64,000 bases of DNA from Brassica napus (taxonomy: Eukaryota > Streptophyta > Magnoliopsida > Brassicales > Brassicaceae): assembly GCF_020379485.1 (NCBI RefSeq), contig NC_063442.1, positions 16,552,009 through 16,616,008 on the forward strand. The letters are read 5' to 3'. Positions 61,039-64,000 of the stretch are shown piece by piece (the stretch's first letter is position 1; every line of letters starts with the position of its first letter). Position numbers and translations under genes: made by a program. Under the pieces are notes generated by a model, which saw only the letters and a list, made by a program, of their open reading frames with translations, had not been told where the DNA came from and did no database searches.

Positions 61039-64000
61039 TTAACCGTAACTGAGGCGATTGTCAATAAGTTTTGAGGAAGTTTGTCTTCGAGGTATCCCAA
61101 TCTCACATGCGTTGACTCTAGCAGCAAACCTAAGAGAGCAGAGGGACTCTCCAGTAGAAGTTGGATCCGGTGATATGTTAACAAACATTAACGTCTTTGA
61201 GTCACCTCCTAAACATGGCTGTTAAGAAAATGAAACTCCTTTATTAGAATGATCCAGATAGACTCAATTATATGTGCAGAATGATTCAAGAGTAATAATG
61301 TAATCTAACCTGTAGCAGATATGTCAACTTCGAGTTTCTGAAAGGAACATGGTCCTCTTTCTTTGCCAATGCAAATATAACATCACTCAAAGCAGACAAG
61401 CTTTTGTTTATTGCCTGGTGAACCAAAGAACAAAGATTAGAGCGTTAGTGCAAATACTCCACATGAATAGCTTGAAAGACTGTAACTTTAAATCATGAAA
61501 AAGGCAAAAACCTGTGTCTCCTTTAACCGCTCTCCTGTTGCTCCACTCTTTGAGAGTCGCTCACTTCCAGCAAGATCAATCAAGTTAAGAACACCTTGTA
61601 CCTGCTGTTCAGTGCTCTGAAATACGAGAGAGCATTGATGTTAAAGAAGATTTTCAAAGTGAGAAATAAAAACAACTAGAGAGACAGATATTAACCTCAT
61701 TCACACCAGAAATCCGAAGAGTAAACACGAAATGACTCCTCGAGGACTGCTCATTCATGTGGGTCTTTCCAACAGACCTGCCAAAGACCATGCTTCAGAT
61801 TTGTAAAATGTGGTGACAGAAGAATACAGTGGCATTGTTCTCAGAAAGCCATTTTCATTGTATGTCGGATACGGGAAATGATAAAAACAGGTCTTAAAAC
61901 TGAAGACAAACCTGCTCTGAGCAGCTTGCTGCAAGAGAGAGGAAATTTGACCAATGCTGCATACATCTATTATAGTCAGGTCACTGACATGAGTGTTTCC
62001 ATTAACATCATGCGTGATTGCATACTGTCTCCCAGTGGTGTTACTGTCTCCTCGCACAGACTCTATCGCAATTGTTCGGTTTGTAGTAAGCAAGTCCCTG
62101 ATGGACTCATTGTAGATCTCTAACATCGAGACCTACAAATGAACTTAAAATAAGAAACAGTGCTAGCAATGAAAGCATTAAACATTCTGGGAGAAACCTG
62201 TACCTGCATCTTGTATTTCCAGCCTTGTGCACTAAGAGCCTGACTCGTTTTGAATATTTGTTCAAGTGATCGAGGGATCAGTCCCTTCTGCTCTGGCGCT
62301 TCAGGCCTGCCCATCATGGTATAGGTTTTGCCAGAACCTGTTTGGCCGTATGCAAAAATACATACCTATGTCCACAAAGATTTAAGAAAGGCATATGACA
62401 GAAGATCAGTATAAGTGTTGTCAGCTACAACTACATACGCACAGTAACCAAGATTCAACAAGATAGTCAGAATAAAGAGAAAACAAACCTTGTAGCCATC
62501 CAATGCGCTTTGTACAAGTTGAGAAATTTCAAAGAATACTTCCTCCTGAGAAGCTCCATGGTCGAAGACCTTGTCAAATGTGAATGGATGTTTGTTACCT
62601 GAGAACACAAATAGAGCACAAGGCATGACAAACGAATTAATGTCTAGGACAGGCATATATTATCCTACTTGAGCAACCGCAAATTAGGTGAGTCGCTGAA
62701 TTTACCACTTTGGACGACATCAATGCCTCTCCCAAGAGATTCAGATGCTGTAGGGTAAGCAATGACGCTGGCCTCTTGGCGTCCTCCATCATCGGGTAGC
62801 AACGGGCGCACTCGGCAGAACACGCGTATGTTTCCTTTCAGTTCCTGAAATAAAAGCTTTGCTTAGCGCATATAGAGAAAGCTGCTGGAACTTAACATGC
62901 ATGTTGCCAAATTATATTTACTTACAAGAATGGTGTTGTGAAGCTTCTTCCTCAACACCTCTCCTTCAAGAAGTTGACGTTCCGTGTCTGCAAGGCGGTC
63001 TTGTAGCTCACGCATACGTTGTTTTTGATCCTCAAATTCTGTCATAGTAAGAGACATGGATGCATCTACCATCTGTCGAAGGGAATTAAGAAATGTCAGT
63101 GTCAGAAAATAGGCATATCACCCATCCAAAGTTGATCACACCATTACCTTTAGCTTTTCTTTAGCAAAAGTTAATTCCTGCTCCAACATTTTTATACGCT
63201 CTTTTTGCAACGCACATGTTTCCTGCACCATTAGATTGGTATATTCAGACAACTGTATATAAGACAAAGAGGCAAAAGTTTTACTTCTGAACTAACCTCC
63301 AACGATCCTGATTTTGCAATCAAAATGTCCAGTTCATGAGATGACTTTCCAACACTCTCTTTATACTTGAGTATCTCATCAGCCAGCTTCTGTGACTGTG
63401 CAACCTGGCGATCACGATCATCTCGGACCTGTTGGAGCTCACTCCGAAGGTTCTTGACTTCAGTCAGCAATGACTCCTTTTGTTTGACTGCTTCATCTTG
63501 AGTAACCTTTATCACAGAGGGAAAGAGAAACAAACTAAGAAACAATTATATCACTAACAATTTAAGGCATGCAGTAGATGAAGGATATTTACTCGGCTCG
63601 ACGCTAGTTGATCTTGTAGTGATTTACTGTGACCCCTTAGTGTAGTAAGGTTCTCCAGTATACTCGACTTTTCTTTTTCAGCACGAGTCTGTGCCTCTCG
63701 AACTGCTTCAAGATCAGTCTGAAGTTTGGAGTTATATTGTTGCAAACTTGTGTTGTACTCTTGCAGCCTTGTGTTAATATCTTTAAGGGTCATCTCCTAG
63801 ACATCCGAACAATTCATTTAGCACAACAACTCGAAGATTATGCAAAGAGCTAATCCTCTGAGTTACATAAATGATGTACCTTATGCTTGCCAGCCGTTAT
63901 CTCTTCATTCGCTTTGTCAAGCTCTCCTCTGAGAGAATCTCCAAGCTTTTCAGCTGCAACTCTACTTTCCTTTTCTCTTTTGTGGTTCTCAATTGCATCC
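61039..64000 (-). CDS. ATK5: C-terminal-motor kinesin (kinesin-14, ATK5 type), 5' part beyond window
   Basis: A minus-strand gene with many exons; the stop TAA is at 61039-61041 and the upstream part leaves the window at 64000. Kinesin-14 ATK5 is a minus-end-directed motor that focuses spindle poles and bundles midzone microtubules. From right to left, exons at about 63140-64000 encode coiled coil (for example [20 protein letters not shown] and [18 protein letters not shown] heptads). The neck follows, then the motor: HPFTFDKVF (about 62600), [14 protein letters not shown]-loop (about 62310-62350), MNEQSSRSH switch I (about 61735-61760), and LIDLAGSE switch II (about 61570-61600). The terminal exon (61039-61215) encodes [13 protein letters not shown] and [15 protein letters not shown] long exon boundary set matches a C-terminal motor. 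No disruption in the visible part. Confidence 0.93.

Overview
This 64 kb window is nuclear plant DNA, almost certainly from a Brassicaceae species and probably a Brassica-like genome. The evidence is multi-exon genes with short AT-rich introns, protein sequences very close to Arabidopsis thaliana, telo-box and Site II promoters, TRIM, Helitron, MITE and Mutator-like elements, and large AT-rich intergenic blocks. Gene symbols are A. thaliana orthologue names given from memory; no search was run.

Gene order matches, from memory, the A. thaliana chromosome 4 interval from DDB1A (At4g05420) down to ATK5 (At4g05190). Left part (0-24 kb): an eIF2-beta gene (+) with a TRIM retroelement just upstream, DDB1A (-), the WD40 nucleolar gene YAO (+), an intronless unknown gene (-), root-type ferredoxin-NADP reductase (-) and a BCS1-like AAA ATPase (-). 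Middle (24-47 kb): an ARF-GAP/C2 gene (AGD12/13 type, +), then two four-unit polyubiquitin genes (both -) about 15 kb apart. Between the polyubiquitin genes lie Helitrons, tandem repeats, a tRNA-like promoter remnant, an ankyrin pseudogene (XBAT32-like), a 4.2 kb Mutator-like element and an intronless gene with two NAC-like domains. Right part (47-64 kb): a double ubiquitin-like-domain gene (-), an NHL/LEA_2 membrane protein (+), mitochondrial LpxD (-), a Helitron, a GC-rich polyadenylated retroposon, the receptor kinase CRK25 (+) and the 3' half of the C-terminal-motor kinesin ATK5 (-), which runs off the right edge.

The host genes are ordinary housekeeping and signalling genes; there is no operon-like pathway. 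The most unusual structure is the 36863-41040 element. It has a perfect 9-bp target duplication, roughly 60 copies of the heptamer AGTCGTC or its complement (mostly paired into ~22-bp palindromes), an internal 558-bp duplication, and a subterminal inverted repeat able to fold into a hairpin with arms of about 420 bp. Other points: a 1.34 kb non-coding retroposon with a 15-bp target duplication, a Helitron ending a few bases upstream of a gene's TATA box, mosaic exchange between the two polyubiquitin genes, a GC-AG intron, and a lost conserved cysteine in CRK25.
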